Both the position numbers and the translations under genes were made by a program. This document shows, piece by piece, positions 8,190-16,456 of a DNA stretch of 64,000 bases. The notes under the pieces were generated by a model, which saw nothing but the letters and a program-made list of their open reading frames with translations, was not told the DNA's origin and did no database searches. How positions within the stretch are numbered: position 1 is the first letter of the stretch; every line of letters begins with the position of its first letter. Source of the DNA: Alteriqipengyuania bathyomarina_B (lineage in GTDB: Bacteria; Pseudomonadota; Alphaproteobacteria; Sphingomonadales; Sphingomonadaceae); contig NZ_JBCFZM010000002.1 in assembly GCF_038594605.1 (NCBI RefSeq), forward strand, positions 744,001 to 808,000. Direction: 5' to 3'.

Positions 8190-8646
8190 CACCGACCCGG
8201 GCCGCGCCGCCCATCATCGCGCGCTCGAGCGGCTGTACCGCTCGGCCCCGATCAACCACGCCTTTGCGTCCGAGCTCGCGATCGAGGGTGAGGGGCGCGC
8301 GCGTATCACCTTCGACGTGACCGAGAATGTCTTCCACGCAGCGGGCGCCGCGCATGGCACGATCTATTTCAAGATGCTCGACGATGCGGCCTTTTATGCC
8401 GCCAACAGCCTCGTCACCGACCGCTTCCTGCTGACCACTGCGTTCAACGCGCATTTCACCAAGCCGGTGCGCGGTGGGCGAGTGACCGCTACGGGCGTGT
8501 GGATCAGCGGCAAACGGCGCGTGCTCGTGGCCGAATCGCGGCTGGTCGACGAGGAAGGCGACGAGATCGGGCGCGGTACGGGCACCTTCATGCGGTCGCG
8601 AATCGCGCTCTCGGGCCTTGATGGCTACGCGGATACGGCACCGTGA
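8176..8646 (+). CDS. PaaI-like hotdog-fold thioesterase
   Basis: Small hotdog-fold acyl-CoA thioesterase family protein of 156 residues from GTG 8176. The region FHAAGAAHGTIYFKMLDDAAFYAAN (longest recognisable block, near residues 55-80) contains the hotdog helix with its active-site His/Gly and Asp region. LTTAFNAHFTKPV and GRGTGTFMRS are the following strands. The start overlaps the ptsN stop, suggesting coupling. The substrate cannot be predicted. ATG 8164 is an alternative start that would add four residues. Confidence 0.8.
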   Translation: MTQPDTDPGRAAHHRALERLYRSAPINHAFASELAIEGEGRARITFDVTENVFHAAGAAHGTIYFKMLDDAAFYAANSLVTDRFLLTTAFNAHFTKPVRGGRVTATGVWISGKRRVLVAESRLVDEEGDEIGRGTGTFMRSRIALSGLDGYADTAP

Positions 8647-8981
8647 GTGATTCGCGGTTGCCGACTCACCTCGTCGTGAGTGGGCTCTTGCGGCAAATTT
8701 CGTCGCAAGGCGGTACGGGAGTTATCCTTGCCAAAGGTGACCGGGACAGCGGCACCTATGTTCTATTGCTGCGCGATCGTGGCGGGACCACGAAACTAGT
8801 CGAAAGACGCCCATCAGCGGACTACGCCTTCGAATGGCAGGTGACTCGTGAAGAACCGCCTGAAAAAGAAAAAGAAATTTACGAATATTGCGATCGCAGA
8901 TCGGCTCAGGATTCCGATTTATGGATCGTGGAAGCGCAGATCGACGATGCAGAACGGTTCGTCGCAGAATTGCGGCCTTAA
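8643..8981 (+). CDS. DUF1491 family protein
   Basis: A 112-residue protein of unknown function from an alphaproteobacterial family. Recognised by RLPTHLVVSGLLRQI at the N-terminus, an ILAKGD... core and a late SDLWIVEAQ motif. The GTG start overlaps the thioesterase stop (GTGA). It contains no signal peptide or membrane segment. Its local base composition is somewhat less GC-rich than its neighbours. It ends the rightward run; 214 bases without a gene follow. Confidence 0.72.
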   Translation: MSDSRLPTHLVVSGLLRQISSQGGTGVILAKGDRDSGTYVLLLRDRGGTTKLVERRPSADYAFEWQVTREEPPEKEKEIYEYCDRRSAQDSDLWIVEAQIDDAERFVAELRP

Positions 8982-9195
8982 CTTGACCTCATGCCGCGCG
9001 TAGTCGAAGGGCCCGCGACTTCGAATTTGCGCAGGCGGTCGAGGCGGCAATGAGGCCGCATTGATTAGCACGCAGTCGGGGAACGGCCGGCAGGCCTTTT
9101 CGAACCCTCACATTTGTACAAGTAGTAAAAGCGCTTCGGCGCCTGATGGTTCCAGCCTGCGTCTGTGTTCGTTCACCGCCCTTTGAACGGGATCA
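8982..9195. other. intergenic stretch before the cell-wall hydrolase
   Basis: 214 bases with no convincing gene. It holds only short inverted repeats, such as GCGC-TTCG-GCGC near 9130, whose UUCG-type loop could form a small stable RNA hairpin. I see no clear promoter match, although the hydrolase downstream must be transcribed from here. Confidence 0.4.
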
Positions 9196-9846
9196 ATGGG
9201 TAGAAAGACGACTTTCGGTTTCGCGGCTTCTGCCGCCGCCGTCCTTATCGCTTCTGCGGGGCTCAGCTACGCGGATGCGCAGGCCCAGCAGGGCCAACCT
9301 GAAATTTCCGAGCCGCAACCTGTCGTTGCGGCCGATCCGGCCTTTATCTCGGAAGAAGTGGTTCAACCGCTGCCCGAGCCGGAAGAAACCCCTGCACCCG
9401 AGCTGGCCGAGCCGGCCGTGCCCAGTGCCAGCTCGCTCCGCGAGCTTATGGCCGAGGTGGATGCTCCGCAGACGCTTTCGCGCCAGCTGGAATGCCTGGC
9501 GGGTGCCATCTATTTCGAATCGCGTGGCGAGCCGATCGAAGGCCAGCTCGCGGTGGCGCAGGTCATCATCAACCGCAGCGAATCCTCGGTCTTTCCGTCG
9601 GACTATTGCGGTGTTGTGACCCAGCGCGCGCAGTTCTCCTTCGTGAAGAACGGTCGCATCCCCAGCAATCGCGGCAATGCGATTGCCTGGGAGAAGGCTC
9701 GCAAGATCGCGCGCATCGCGCATGAAGGCCTGTGGGACAGCGAAGCGGGCGATTCGCTCTATTTTCACGCGACCTACGTGAAGCCGCGCTGGGCGCGCAG
9801 CAAGGTCGCCCGCGCCACGATCAAGACGCACATCTTCTACCGTTAA
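9196..9846 (+). CDS. cell wall hydrolase, SleB family, secreted
   Basis: Predicted peptidoglycan lytic enzyme of the SleB/CwlJ Hydrolase_2 family, 216 residues. A signal peptide (about 1-30, GFAASAAAVLIASAGLSYADA) is followed by a Pro/Glu-rich linker to about 80. The hydrolase domain begins LECLAGAIYFESRGEP, whose glutamate is the likely catalytic residue; FVKNGRIP and SLYFHATYV follow. It should act in the periplasm. ATG 9196 gives the signal peptide directly. It is convergent with xthA, with 54 bases between them. Confidence 0.87.
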   Translation: MGRKTTFGFAASAAAVLIASAGLSYADAQAQQGQPEISEPQPVVAADPAFISEEVVQPLPEPEETPAPELAEPAVPSASSLRELMAEVDAPQTLSRQLECLAGAIYFESRGEPIEGQLAVAQVIINRSESSVFPSDYCGVVTQRAQFSFVKNGRIPSNRGNAIAWEKARKIARIAHEGLWDSEAGDSLYFHATYVKPRWARSKVARATIKTHIFYR

Positions 9847-9900
9847 GCGTCGGGCATCGGAGCGTGTCGAGGCCGCCCGTGGCCCGCACGCACCGGAAAA

Positions 9901-10677
9901 TCAGCCGGCGACCTGGACCCAGACGGGGGCATGGTCGCTGGCTTTTTCTTTGCCGCGCGCATCCTTGTCCACGCCTGCTGCCTCCAGCCGATCGGCCAGT
10001 TCGGGCGAGAGCAGGCAGTGATCGATCCGGAAGCCGTGGTCGCGCTGCCACGCGCCGCGCTGATAGTCCCAAAAGGTCCACACCCCGCCGCGCGGGTTGA
10101 GCGTGTCCAACGCGTCGGTCCACCCGTCGTCGAGCAATCGCCGATAGGCATCGCGCGATGCGGGCTGCATCAACGCATCGTCCTGCATAGCCGGCGGCGA
10201 CCAGACATCCTTGTCTTCCGGGATGACGTTGAAGTCGCCGAGCACGATGGCGGGCTTCTCTTCAGCCCAGAGCTGCGCCATGCGGACGCGCAAGCGCTCC
10301 ATCCATGCAAGCTTGTAATCGAACTTGGGTCCGGGCTGCGGATTGCCGTTGGGAAGGTAGAGATTGGCGACGATGACGCCGTTGACCTCGGCTTCGAGGT
10401 AGCGCGCGTGATCGTCGCTGTCGTCGCCTGGCAGGCCACGCTGGCGCTCGGTCAGATCAAGGCTGTTCTTGGCGAGGATCGCGACCCCGTTGAAACTCTT
10501 CTGGCCGTGCCAGATCGCCTGGTAGCCGATCTTTTCGAACTCGGCGGCCGGGAAACCCTCATCCTGCGACTTGATCTCTTGCAGGCAGGCGACATCGGGC
10601 TGGGTCTCTTCCAGCCATTCGAGGAGGCGCGGGAGCCGAGCCTTGATCCCGTTGATGTTGAAAGTGGCTATGCGCAT
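9901..10677 (-). CDS. xthA: exodeoxyribonuclease III
   Basis: AP endonuclease and 3'-5' exonuclease of base excision repair, 258 residues. The exonuclease-endonuclease-phosphatase fold motifs are in order: Asn7 in RIATFNING, the metal-binding glutamate in CLQEIKSQD, and tyrosine in NLYLPNGNP. GDFNVIP carries the catalytic Asp/Asn pair, and the terminal SDHAPV carries the catalytic histidine. It lies upstream of nothing obviously coupled: erpA ends 38 bases before its start on the same strand, so the two may share a transcript. Confidence 0.95.
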   Translation of the reverse strand: MRIATFNINGIKARLPRLLEWLEETQPDVACLQEIKSQDEGFPAAEFEKIGYQAIWHGQKSFNGVAILAKNSLDLTERQRGLPGDDSDDHARYLEAEVNGVIVANLYLPNGNPQPGPKFDYKLAWMERLRVRMAQLWAEEKPAIVLGDFNVIPEDKDVWSPPAMQDDALMQPASRDAYRRLLDDGWTDALDTLNPRGGVWTFWDYQRGAWQRDHGFRIDHCLLSPELADRLEAAGVDKDARGKEKASDHAPVWVQVAG

Positions 10678-10715
10678 GCGGGAACCCGTGCCCGATGTGC
10701 GCCGCGTAGTCTAAC

Positions 10716-11045
10716 CTAAATCCCGAAGCTCGAGCCGCAGCCGCAGCCCGCAGCGGCCTGCGGATTCTCGACCCGGAATGCCGCTCCGCCCAGCGATTCG
10801 ACGAAGTCGACCTTGCTTCCAGCCACGAGATCGAGGCTGACGGGATCGATGACCAGCGTTGCGGCGCCCGTCCTGCTCACCGAATCCTCGCCATCGGGCG
10901 CATCGGCGAGCTCGAAACGGTACTGGAAGCCCGAACACCCGCCCCCATCGACCGCGAGTCGCAAGATCGCCGGCTTGCCCTGCTTTTCGGCAATGGCGGC
11001 AACGCGGGTGGCGGCGGCTTCGGTCAAGGCGGGGGTGGTGCTCAT
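10716..11045 (-). CDS. erpA: iron-sulfur cluster insertion protein ErpA (HesB/IscA family)
   Basis: A-type carrier delivering Fe-S clusters to apoproteins. The 109 residues start at ATG 11045 (MSTTPALTEAA). The three cluster-binding cysteines are present: one in GGGCSGFQY and two in GCGCGSSF at the C-terminus. A start ten codons further upstream exists but breaks the family N-terminus. Possible clients in this window include fumarase, the Rieske protein and the ferredoxin at 11.9 kb. Confidence 0.9.
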   Translation of the reverse strand: MSTTPALTEAAATRVAAIAEKQGKPAILRLAVDGGGCSGFQYRFELADAPDGEDSVSRTGAATLVIDPVSLDLVAGSKVDFVESLGGAAFRVENPQAAAGCGCGSSFGI

Positions 11046-11076
11046 ATGTCCGATATGGGCGTCCGGGCGCCACACC

Positions 11077-11508
11077 TCAAGCGGTCTGGATATAGCTCCG
11101 CATGTTCTCGGCTTCCTGCTGCACTTGGTCGAAGCGGAATTTCACCAGATCGCCGATCGAAACGAAGCCGGTGAGCCGGTCGCTCTCGACCACCGGAAGA
11201 TGGCGAATCCGGCGCTTGGTCATCAGCGCCAGCGCCCGGTCGACCGGCTCGTCTCCCGTCACGGTGATGGCGGGGGCCGTCATGACCTCGCCCACCGGCC
11301 GATCGAGGCACCCGGCGCCTTGGCTGGCCATGCAATAAATGACATCGCGTTCGGAAAAGATGCCCGCTACGCGCTCACCTTCCATCACCGGCAGCGCGCC
11401 GATTCGTTTCTCCGCAAGCAGCGCGACCGCGTCGCGCATCGGGGTCTGTATCGTGCAGGTCAGGACATTGCCTGCCTCGCGATCTGCAATCAGCCGCGCA
11501 ATCGTCAT
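11077..11508 (-). CDS. two-CBS-domain protein
   Basis: A 143-residue stand-alone pair of CBS domains, which usually bind adenine nucleotides as an energy or ligand sensor. ATG 11508 (MTIARLIADREAG) is preceded by AAGGG. The first CBS repeat spans about 15-70 (IGALPVMEGERVAGIFSERDV) and the second about 75-135 (IRHLPVVESDRLTGFVSIGDLV). No enzymatic domain is attached. The frame is open 43 codons upstream, but that part overlaps the divergent small gene and has no family match. It lies 31 bases upstream of erpA on the same strand. Confidence 0.85.
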   Translation of the reverse strand: MTIARLIADREAGNVLTCTIQTPMRDAVALLAEKRIGALPVMEGERVAGIFSERDVIYCMASQGAGCLDRPVGEVMTAPAITVTGDEPVDRALALMTKRRIRHLPVVESDRLTGFVSIGDLVKFRFDQVQQEAENMRSYIQTA

Positions 11509-11588
11509 CCCTTCGTGCTCCTTTCCCAAGGCCCGGGATAATGGCACGAAGGCGCAGACTTGGCGAATCGCCATCACAGGAGGCACGT

Positions 11589-11897
11589 TTGGCGCCCAAA
11601 TCCCCCCTCGACGACCCCGAAAAGGCCGCGTTCGCATGGGCCCGCTACAAGCGGATCATGCGCTTCATGTTCGCCCTGACGATCCTCGTCGTCGGCGCTG
11701 CGATGGTTGCGATCTACTGGAGCGAGGCGGAAGTCAGCCCGCATTTCTTCATCGCGGTCGCGCTGGGAATCGGCTTCACCATGCTGCTGACGAGCGCGCT
11801 GATGGGTCTCGTGTTTCTTTCCAACGGCACGGGACACGACGAATCGATCCACAATCCGCTCGCAGACCAAGACAAGTGGAACGACGATCGCGAGTAA
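11589..11897 (+). CDS. small two-helix membrane protein
   Basis: 102-residue protein of unknown function. I start it at TTG 11589 because AGGAGG, a perfect Shine-Dalgarno sequence, lies at 11578-11583 at good spacing. The ATG at 11541 has no such site. Two hydrophobic segments are visible (FMFALTILVVGAAMVAIYW and FFIAVALGIGFTMLLTSALM). A charged N-terminus (PLDDPEKAAFAWARYKRIMR) and an acidic tail flank them. It resembles short conserved membrane proteins of sphingomonads. The 3' end is convergent with the ferredoxin gene, five bases away. Confidence 0.65.
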   Translation: MAPKSPLDDPEKAAFAWARYKRIMRFMFALTILVVGAAMVAIYWSEAEVSPHFFIAVALGIGFTMLLTSALMGLVFLSNGTGHDESIHNPLADQDKWNDDRE

Positions 11898-11902
11898 GCG
11901 GA

Positions 11903-12289
11903 TCAGCTCGCCGGGTAGAGCCGGTGCGCCTCCACCGGCACGCCACCGATCAGGTGCTGCTGGATGATCTGCTCGAGCACTTCTGGCGTGCATGAGTGAT
12001 ACCAGACACCATCGGGCTGGACGAGCGCGATCGGCCCCGCCTCGCAGATCTGCAGGCAGTCGGCCTTGGTCCGGCGAAGGATGAGGTCCTGTCCGTTATC
12101 GCGAGCAGGGCCGATCCGCAGTTCCTTCAGGCGCTTCTTGAGGTAGTTCCAGGACTCTTTCCCCTGCGCCCGGCCGCAGCACTTCGCCTTTTCCGGCATC
12201 GCGCACAGGAAGATATGGCGCTCGGCCCGTTCGCCGCCGGTCTTGGCCAGAGCGCCCTGCGCCTTGCGCAGTTCCTTATCCGAAGTCAC
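11903..12289 (-). CDS. thioredoxin-like [2Fe-2S] ferredoxin domain protein
   Basis: 128-residue soluble protein with the thioredoxin-like ferredoxin fold. HIFLCAMPEKAKCC near 25-38 and RTKADCLQICEAGP near 73-86 supply the four cysteines of a [2Fe-2S] cluster. GVWYHSCTPEVLEQIIQQHL and GGVPVEAHRL are hallmarks of the alphaproteobacterial family. The redox partner is unknown. The ATG overlaps the stop of the upstream S9 peptidase gene (ATGA), so translation is coupled. Confidence 0.86.
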   Translation of the reverse strand: MTSDKELRKAQGALAKTGGERAERHIFLCAMPEKAKCCGRAQGKESWNYLKKRLKELRIGPARDNGQDLILRRTKADCLQICEAGPIALVQPDGVWYHSCTPEVLEQIIQQHLIGGVPVEAHRLYPAS

Positions 12290-14415
12290 TCGGCGTCCTC
12301 AGCAAGCCAGCGATCGAGCCATGCGAAGACCGTGTCGTGCCATTGCAACGAATTCCTCGGCTTGAGCACCCAGTGGTTTTCGTCCGGGAAAACGAGCAGC
12401 TGCGAGGGAATGCCCCGCTCCTGCAGGGCCGTGAAGCTCTGGAGGCCCTGCGTGTAGGGCACGCGGAAATCCTTCTCGCCGGTCACGACCAGCATCGGCG
12501 TCCGCCAATTGTCGACGTAGTTGACCGGGTTCCAGCGCTCGTAAAGTTCGCGTTGCTCGGCATAGGAGCCGCCGAAGTCCCAGCGGGGAAACCACAATTC
12601 CTCGGTCGCGTAATAGAAGCTGCGCATGTCGAACAGGCCGTCGTGCTGAACGAGGCAGTCGAACCGCTCGGGCCAGTTGCCGGCGATCCAGTTCATCATG
12701 TAGCCGCCGTAGGACGCGCCCATGGCGCAGGCGCGGCTGCCATCGATCTGGGTGTCGAGCGCGAGCGCGGCAGCGAGGCCCTTCTGCAGATCCTCCAGCG
12801 GCTTGCCGCCCCAGTCGCGATTGATCGCGTCGGTGAAGGCCTGCCCGTATCCGGTGGAACCGTGGAAATCGACCGAGATCACCGCATAGCCTTGGCTCGC
12901 CAGAACGCGCGGGTTCCACCGGCTCGACCAACCGTCGTTGAACGAACCTTGCGGTCCGCCGTGGACGTAGAGGATTGCGGGCAGATTGCCTTCGACGCCG
13001 GAGGGCTTGGTAATCTGGCCCCAAACGGTGTCGTCATTGGCCCCGGCGAAGCTGAACCGACGTGTCTCCACCGGCGCAAGTGCCGCCATTCGGCTGGCTG
13101 CAACGTCGGTCAGACGGCTCGCTTCGTCCCAGCCTTCGGAGACGTAGAGCTCTGCCGGAGCAGCAATCGAATCGCGCGTGAATACCAGCCGCGTGTTCCC
13201 CGCCGGGGTCACGTTCCCGATATGCGCCTCGTTTCCGCGCAGCAGGTCCAGTTCGGTGACCTTGCCGCTGCGCGGGTCGATGCGGAAGGCGGGCGTATCG
13301 AGCACATCCTGCGCCGTGGCAACGATCCAGCGCGAATCGGGCGTCCATGCCAGCGACCCGAAGCTGCGATCGAAATCGGCGGTTAGCGAACGGGTCGCGC
13401 CGGTGGCGAGATCGCGCAGCATCACCTGCATGCGATCCGATTCGTAGCCCGGGCGTTCCATCGCCAGATAGGCGAGCCACTTGCCGTCGGGCGAAGGCGA
13501 CGGCGTCCCGTCGCTCGCCTTGTTGGCGACAGTGATGTTGGTCGGGCGGCTCTCGCCCATGGTGAAGCGATAAATGTCGGTATTGGTCGAGGTCGGCTCG
13601 CTGGCGCCGGACTGCCGCGCCACGAAATAGAGCGCGTCTCCGGCGGCTTCCCAAGCGATGTCCTCCATTCCGCCGAACGGCTGGACCGGAGTGTCGCCCG
13701 TCAGCGCGCCTTCACCGGCCGGCCCGTCCGCCGCGACGCCCGGCCCCGTTGCGAGACCATTCTCGATCGGGAAGACGAACACACGGCTGAAGGTGCCGGG
13801 GGTCTCGTAGGTATCCCAGTGGCGCACGAAGCCATCCGAGCCGTCGAACAGCATGCCGGTACCCGGGCCGGGGAGGTAGCGCGAACTGTCGCTCTTGCAC
13901 GCGAACTGCGCGCATTCGCGCGGCACGTTGCCGATCACCGCGATGCTCTTGCCGTCGGGCGCGACCTTGAAGCCGCCGATCTCGCGATTGACGCGGGTCA
14001 CCTGCGTTTCCTGCGCCACCACGCCGTTCGAAAGGAGGATCCCCGTGAAGACCTGCATGCCTTGCGAATTGCGCCCGCCCGGAGCGAGGAAATAGATCCG
14101 CTCGTCATTGAAGAACACGATCGAGGATGCATCGTCGCGAATCCGCACCTCGACTTCTTCACCGGTCGCGAGTGTCTTCACGCGGTAGGTCGTGCTGCGG
14201 TCGAGCGACTTCTCGTCGGTTGTGGTCACCGAATAGAGCGCCCGCTTGCCGTCCGGGCTGACGCTGGCGAGGCCCAGGCGCGGCATTGTGACCAGATCGC
14301 GCGCGGTCATGGCGCGCTGGGCATCGGCCTGCGGCGGGTTCTGGGCGATAGCGGGGGTGGCAAACAACGCTGCGGACGCAGCGAGAAGGGCGAGCGATTT
14401 CGGGGCTTTGCGCAT
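12286..14415 (-). CDS. secreted S9-family prolyl oligopeptidase (acylaminoacyl peptidase-like)
   Basis: Serine peptidase of 709 residues from ATG 14415, which begins directly with a signal peptide (MRKAPKSLALLAASAALFA). An N-terminal beta-propeller region with repeated WD40-like segments (SPDGKRALYS, SPDGKWLAYL) gates a C-terminal alpha/beta hydrolase domain. The catalytic triad is visible: Ser near 568 in GASYGGYMM, Asp near 649 in GEKDFRVP, His near 681 in DENHWV. It likely degrades peptides in the periplasm. The frame is open 49 codons further upstream without a signal sequence, and I reject that start. Confidence 0.9.
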   Translation of the reverse strand: MRKAPKSLALLAASAALFATPAIAQNPPQADAQRAMTARDLVTMPRLGLASVSPDGKRALYSVTTTDEKSLDRSTTYRVKTLATGEEVEVRIRDDASSIVFFNDERIYFLAPGGRNSQGMQVFTGILLSNGVVAQETQVTRVNREIGGFKVAPDGKSIAVIGNVPRECAQFACKSDSSRYLPGPGTGMLFDGSDGFVRHWDTYETPGTFSRVFVFPIENGLATGPGVAADGPAGEGALTGDTPVQPFGGMEDIAWEAAGDALYFVARQSGASEPTSTNTDIYRFTMGESRPTNITVANKASDGTPSPSPDGKWLAYLAMERPGYESDRMQVMLRDLATGATRSLTADFDRSFGSLAWTPDSRWIVATAQDVLDTPAFRIDPRSGKVTELDLLRGNEAHIGNVTPAGNTRLVFTRDSIAAPAELYVSEGWDEASRLTDVAASRMAALAPVETRRFSFAGANDDTVWGQITKPSGVEGNLPAILYVHGGPQGSFNDGWSSRWNPRVLASQGYAVISVDFHGSTGYGQAFTDAINRDWGGKPLEDLQKGLAAALALDTQIDGSRACAMGASYGGYMMNWIAGNWPERFDCLVQHDGLFDMRSFYYATEELWFPRWDFGGSYAEQRELYERWNPVNYVDNWRTPMLVVTGEKDFRVPYTQGLQSFTALQERGIPSQLLVFPDENHWVLKPRNSLQWHDTVFAWLDRWLAEDAE

Positions 14416-14480
14416 GGGCGCGGAAACTACGCCTAAGCGCGGCCCCCGCAAGCGAAAATTCTCTCGGGAATAGGGTTGGC

Positions 14481-14942
14481 TCAACCCTGCTTCTTGACGA
14501 TCCGCGCGATTTCCTGCCGCACGAGATCCTCGACCATCGGGGGCAGGTTCTTGTCCAGCCACTCGGCCAGCATCGGGCGCAGCATCTCTCGCGCCATTCC
14601 TTCGAGCGAGGTTTCACCCGACCGCACGATCTGCGGCTGGGCGCCGGGCTCGGCGAGGAGGGCCAGCGTGGCCAGATTATCGCGCATCGAATCGCGGGCT
14701 GCCGTGCTCGTCAGGGGCTCGTCCGAATCGCGATCCTCATCTACCAGGTCGGCTTCGGCGAGGTCGAAGACCTCTTCGGCTTCCTCGTCGAGCACAGGAT
14801 CCTGCGCGAGAGGCCGCGAATCATCGGGGCGAGAGCGTTCGCGACGGCGTCGTGCATCCATCGCGCCCGCGCGATTGTCGCGCGCGATCACCTTCTTGAT
14901 GGAATCGAGAATTTCCTCGACCGACGCTTCGCCATCCCGCAC
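14481..14942 (-). CDS. popZ: PopZ-family polar organising protein (DUF2497)
   Basis: 153 residues. Two conserved ends flank an acidic, low-complexity middle: EASVEEILDSIKKVIARD at about 5-22 and an amphipathic C-terminal region near 114-150 including MLRPMLAEWLDKNLPPMVED. This is the architecture of Caulobacter PopZ: a short N-terminal partner-binding helix, a disordered acidic spacer, and a C-terminal oligomerisation domain. PopZ forms a polar matrix anchoring the ParB-bound origin. Location directly downstream of tolC and pcm matches alphaproteobacterial DUF2497 genes. Function is inferred from family. Confidence 0.82.
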   Translation of the reverse strand: MRDGEASVEEILDSIKKVIARDNRAGAMDARRRRERSRPDDSRPLAQDPVLDEEAEEVFDLAEADLVDEDRDSDEPLTSTAARDSMRDNLATLALLAEPGAQPQIVRSGETSLEGMAREMLRPMLAEWLDKNLPPMVEDLVRQEIARIVKKQG

Positions 14943-14954
14943 TTGGCCCGTCCC

Positions 14955-16454
14955 TCAGTTGCCGTCCGATTCCAGTACCGGACCGTAAGTATCCCGGACT
15001 TCCGCGTCTGCAGGGGGAATGTCAATGGTGCGCGTGCCCCGCGCCTCGGGCTCGGGGTCCCGGCTCCAGTCGTTCCATTTGCCCGATACGCGGTCGAAAT
15101 TGACCAGCGGATCGTACAGCGCACCGCCCTCGATCCCGAGGTCGCGTGCCTCGGCCAGGCCCATCGCGGCGAGCAACGAAAAGCCTGCCACGTAGGCGTT
15201 GCGCCGCGCGGTAACGAGATCGACGCGGGCGAACAGCAACTCCTGCTCCGCATTCAGAACGTCGAGCACGGTGCGGTTGCCGATCGAGTTTTCCGCGCGC
15301 ACGCCTTCGAGGCTGAGCTCGGCGGCGGCTACGGCCTCGCGCGAACTGTCGATGATGGCGAGTGCGGCGGAATAGCTGGCGAAAGAGGCTCTCACCTGGG
15401 CAATCACGTCGCGCTCGGCGGCGATTACCTGGTCGAGCGCGGCGGACGCGCGGGCCTGTGCCTGGCGTTCGAGCGCGGCGGGCCGGCCTCCCTGGAACAG
15501 TGGTATCGTGAGCGAGATACCGGCCGAAGAAGCGGTCGCGGTCTGCGAGCTTGCAATAATCGGACTGGTCGGATCGTTTGGATCTGCGGGGCCACCCGGG
15601 ACGCTGCCGAGGAAGTTCTGATAGTCGTATCCGGCAAAGGCCGAAATACGAGGCAATCGGCTGGAGCCTGCAACCTTGATGTCGAACCCAGCCGCCTGCG
15701 CACGTTCGCGCACCGCAATCAGGTCCGGATTGCTCTCCAGCGCCACGGTGACCGCCATACGCGGATCGTTTGGCAGGTTGGGAAGCGGCGGCGGCGGCTC
15801 GAGCTGGCCCGGCGCGGAACCGACCAGCTGGATATAGGTCTCGCGCGCCTGGATCAGGCCGGCCTGGGCCGAACGCAGATCGCCGCGTGCGAGCGCAAGG
15901 CGCGATTGCGACTGTGCGACATCGGTGCGGGTCAGATCGCCAATCTCGAACCGGTCGCTGGTCGCTTCGAGATTGACCGTCAGCACCTCGACCTGGTTGG
16001 CGCTCAACCCGACCAGTGCTTCGCTGCGCAGAACGTCCATGTAAGCGGCGACGACCTGGCTGAAGATCGCGCTCTCGGTCCCCCGAAGATCGGCACGGCC
16101 CGCCTGCACCCGCTCTTCGGCGGCGCGAATCGAATTCTTCACCGCACCGCCAGAATAGAGCGGCACGCCCAGATCGACCCCGGCGGTCAACGCGCGATCG
16201 GGTGCGAAGAAGCTGGTCGAGTTCTGCTTGATGAATTCGGTGACCGCCGCCTGCCCGGTGACATTCGGGCGCCCGTCGGCCTTTTCGATCGGCACGTTCT
16301 CGTCTGTCGCGCGCAGCTGCGCACGCGACGCCTGCAGTGTCGGATTGGTACGGTAGGCTTCGGCCAGCGCTTCGCGCAGCGTATCGGCGTGAGCCGGAGC
16401 GGCCAGCGCGACGGCTCCGAGTGCGAGCGATGCGAGAAGGGCTGGACGGATCAT
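14955..16454 (-). CDS. tolC: TolC-family outer membrane efflux protein
   Basis: Outer-membrane channel that docks to RND or type I export pumps. 499 residues with a signal peptide (MIRPALLASLALGAVALAAPAHA region, 1-23). It has two repeats of the long alpha-helical/beta outer membrane factor domain. Typical segments are LREALAEAYRTNPTLQASRA and FEIGDLTRTDVAQSQSRL in the first repeat, and RAENSIGNRTVLDVLNAEQE in the second. No dedicated pump genes are adjacent. It lies two bases downstream of the Pcm-like gene and 12 bases upstream of the PopZ-like gene, so the three are probably one transcript. Confidence 0.93.
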   Translation of the reverse strand: MIRPALLASLALGAVALAAPAHADTLREALAEAYRTNPTLQASRAQLRATDENVPIEKADGRPNVTGQAAVTEFIKQNSTSFFAPDRALTAGVDLGVPLYSGGAVKNSIRAAEERVQAGRADLRGTESAIFSQVVAAYMDVLRSEALVGLSANQVEVLTVNLEATSDRFEIGDLTRTDVAQSQSRLALARGDLRSAQAGLIQARETYIQLVGSAPGQLEPPPPLPNLPNDPRMAVTVALESNPDLIAVRERAQAAGFDIKVAGSSRLPRISAFAGYDYQNFLGSVPGGPADPNDPTSPIIASSQTATASSAGISLTIPLFQGGRPAALERQAQARASAALDQVIAAERDVIAQVRASFASYSAALAIIDSSREAVAAAELSLEGVRAENSIGNRTVLDVLNAEQELLFARVDLVTARRNAYVAGFSLLAAMGLAEARDLGIEGGALYDPLVNFDRVSGKWNDWSRDPEPEARGTRTIDIPPADAEVRDTYGPVLESDGN

Positions 16455-16456
16455 GG

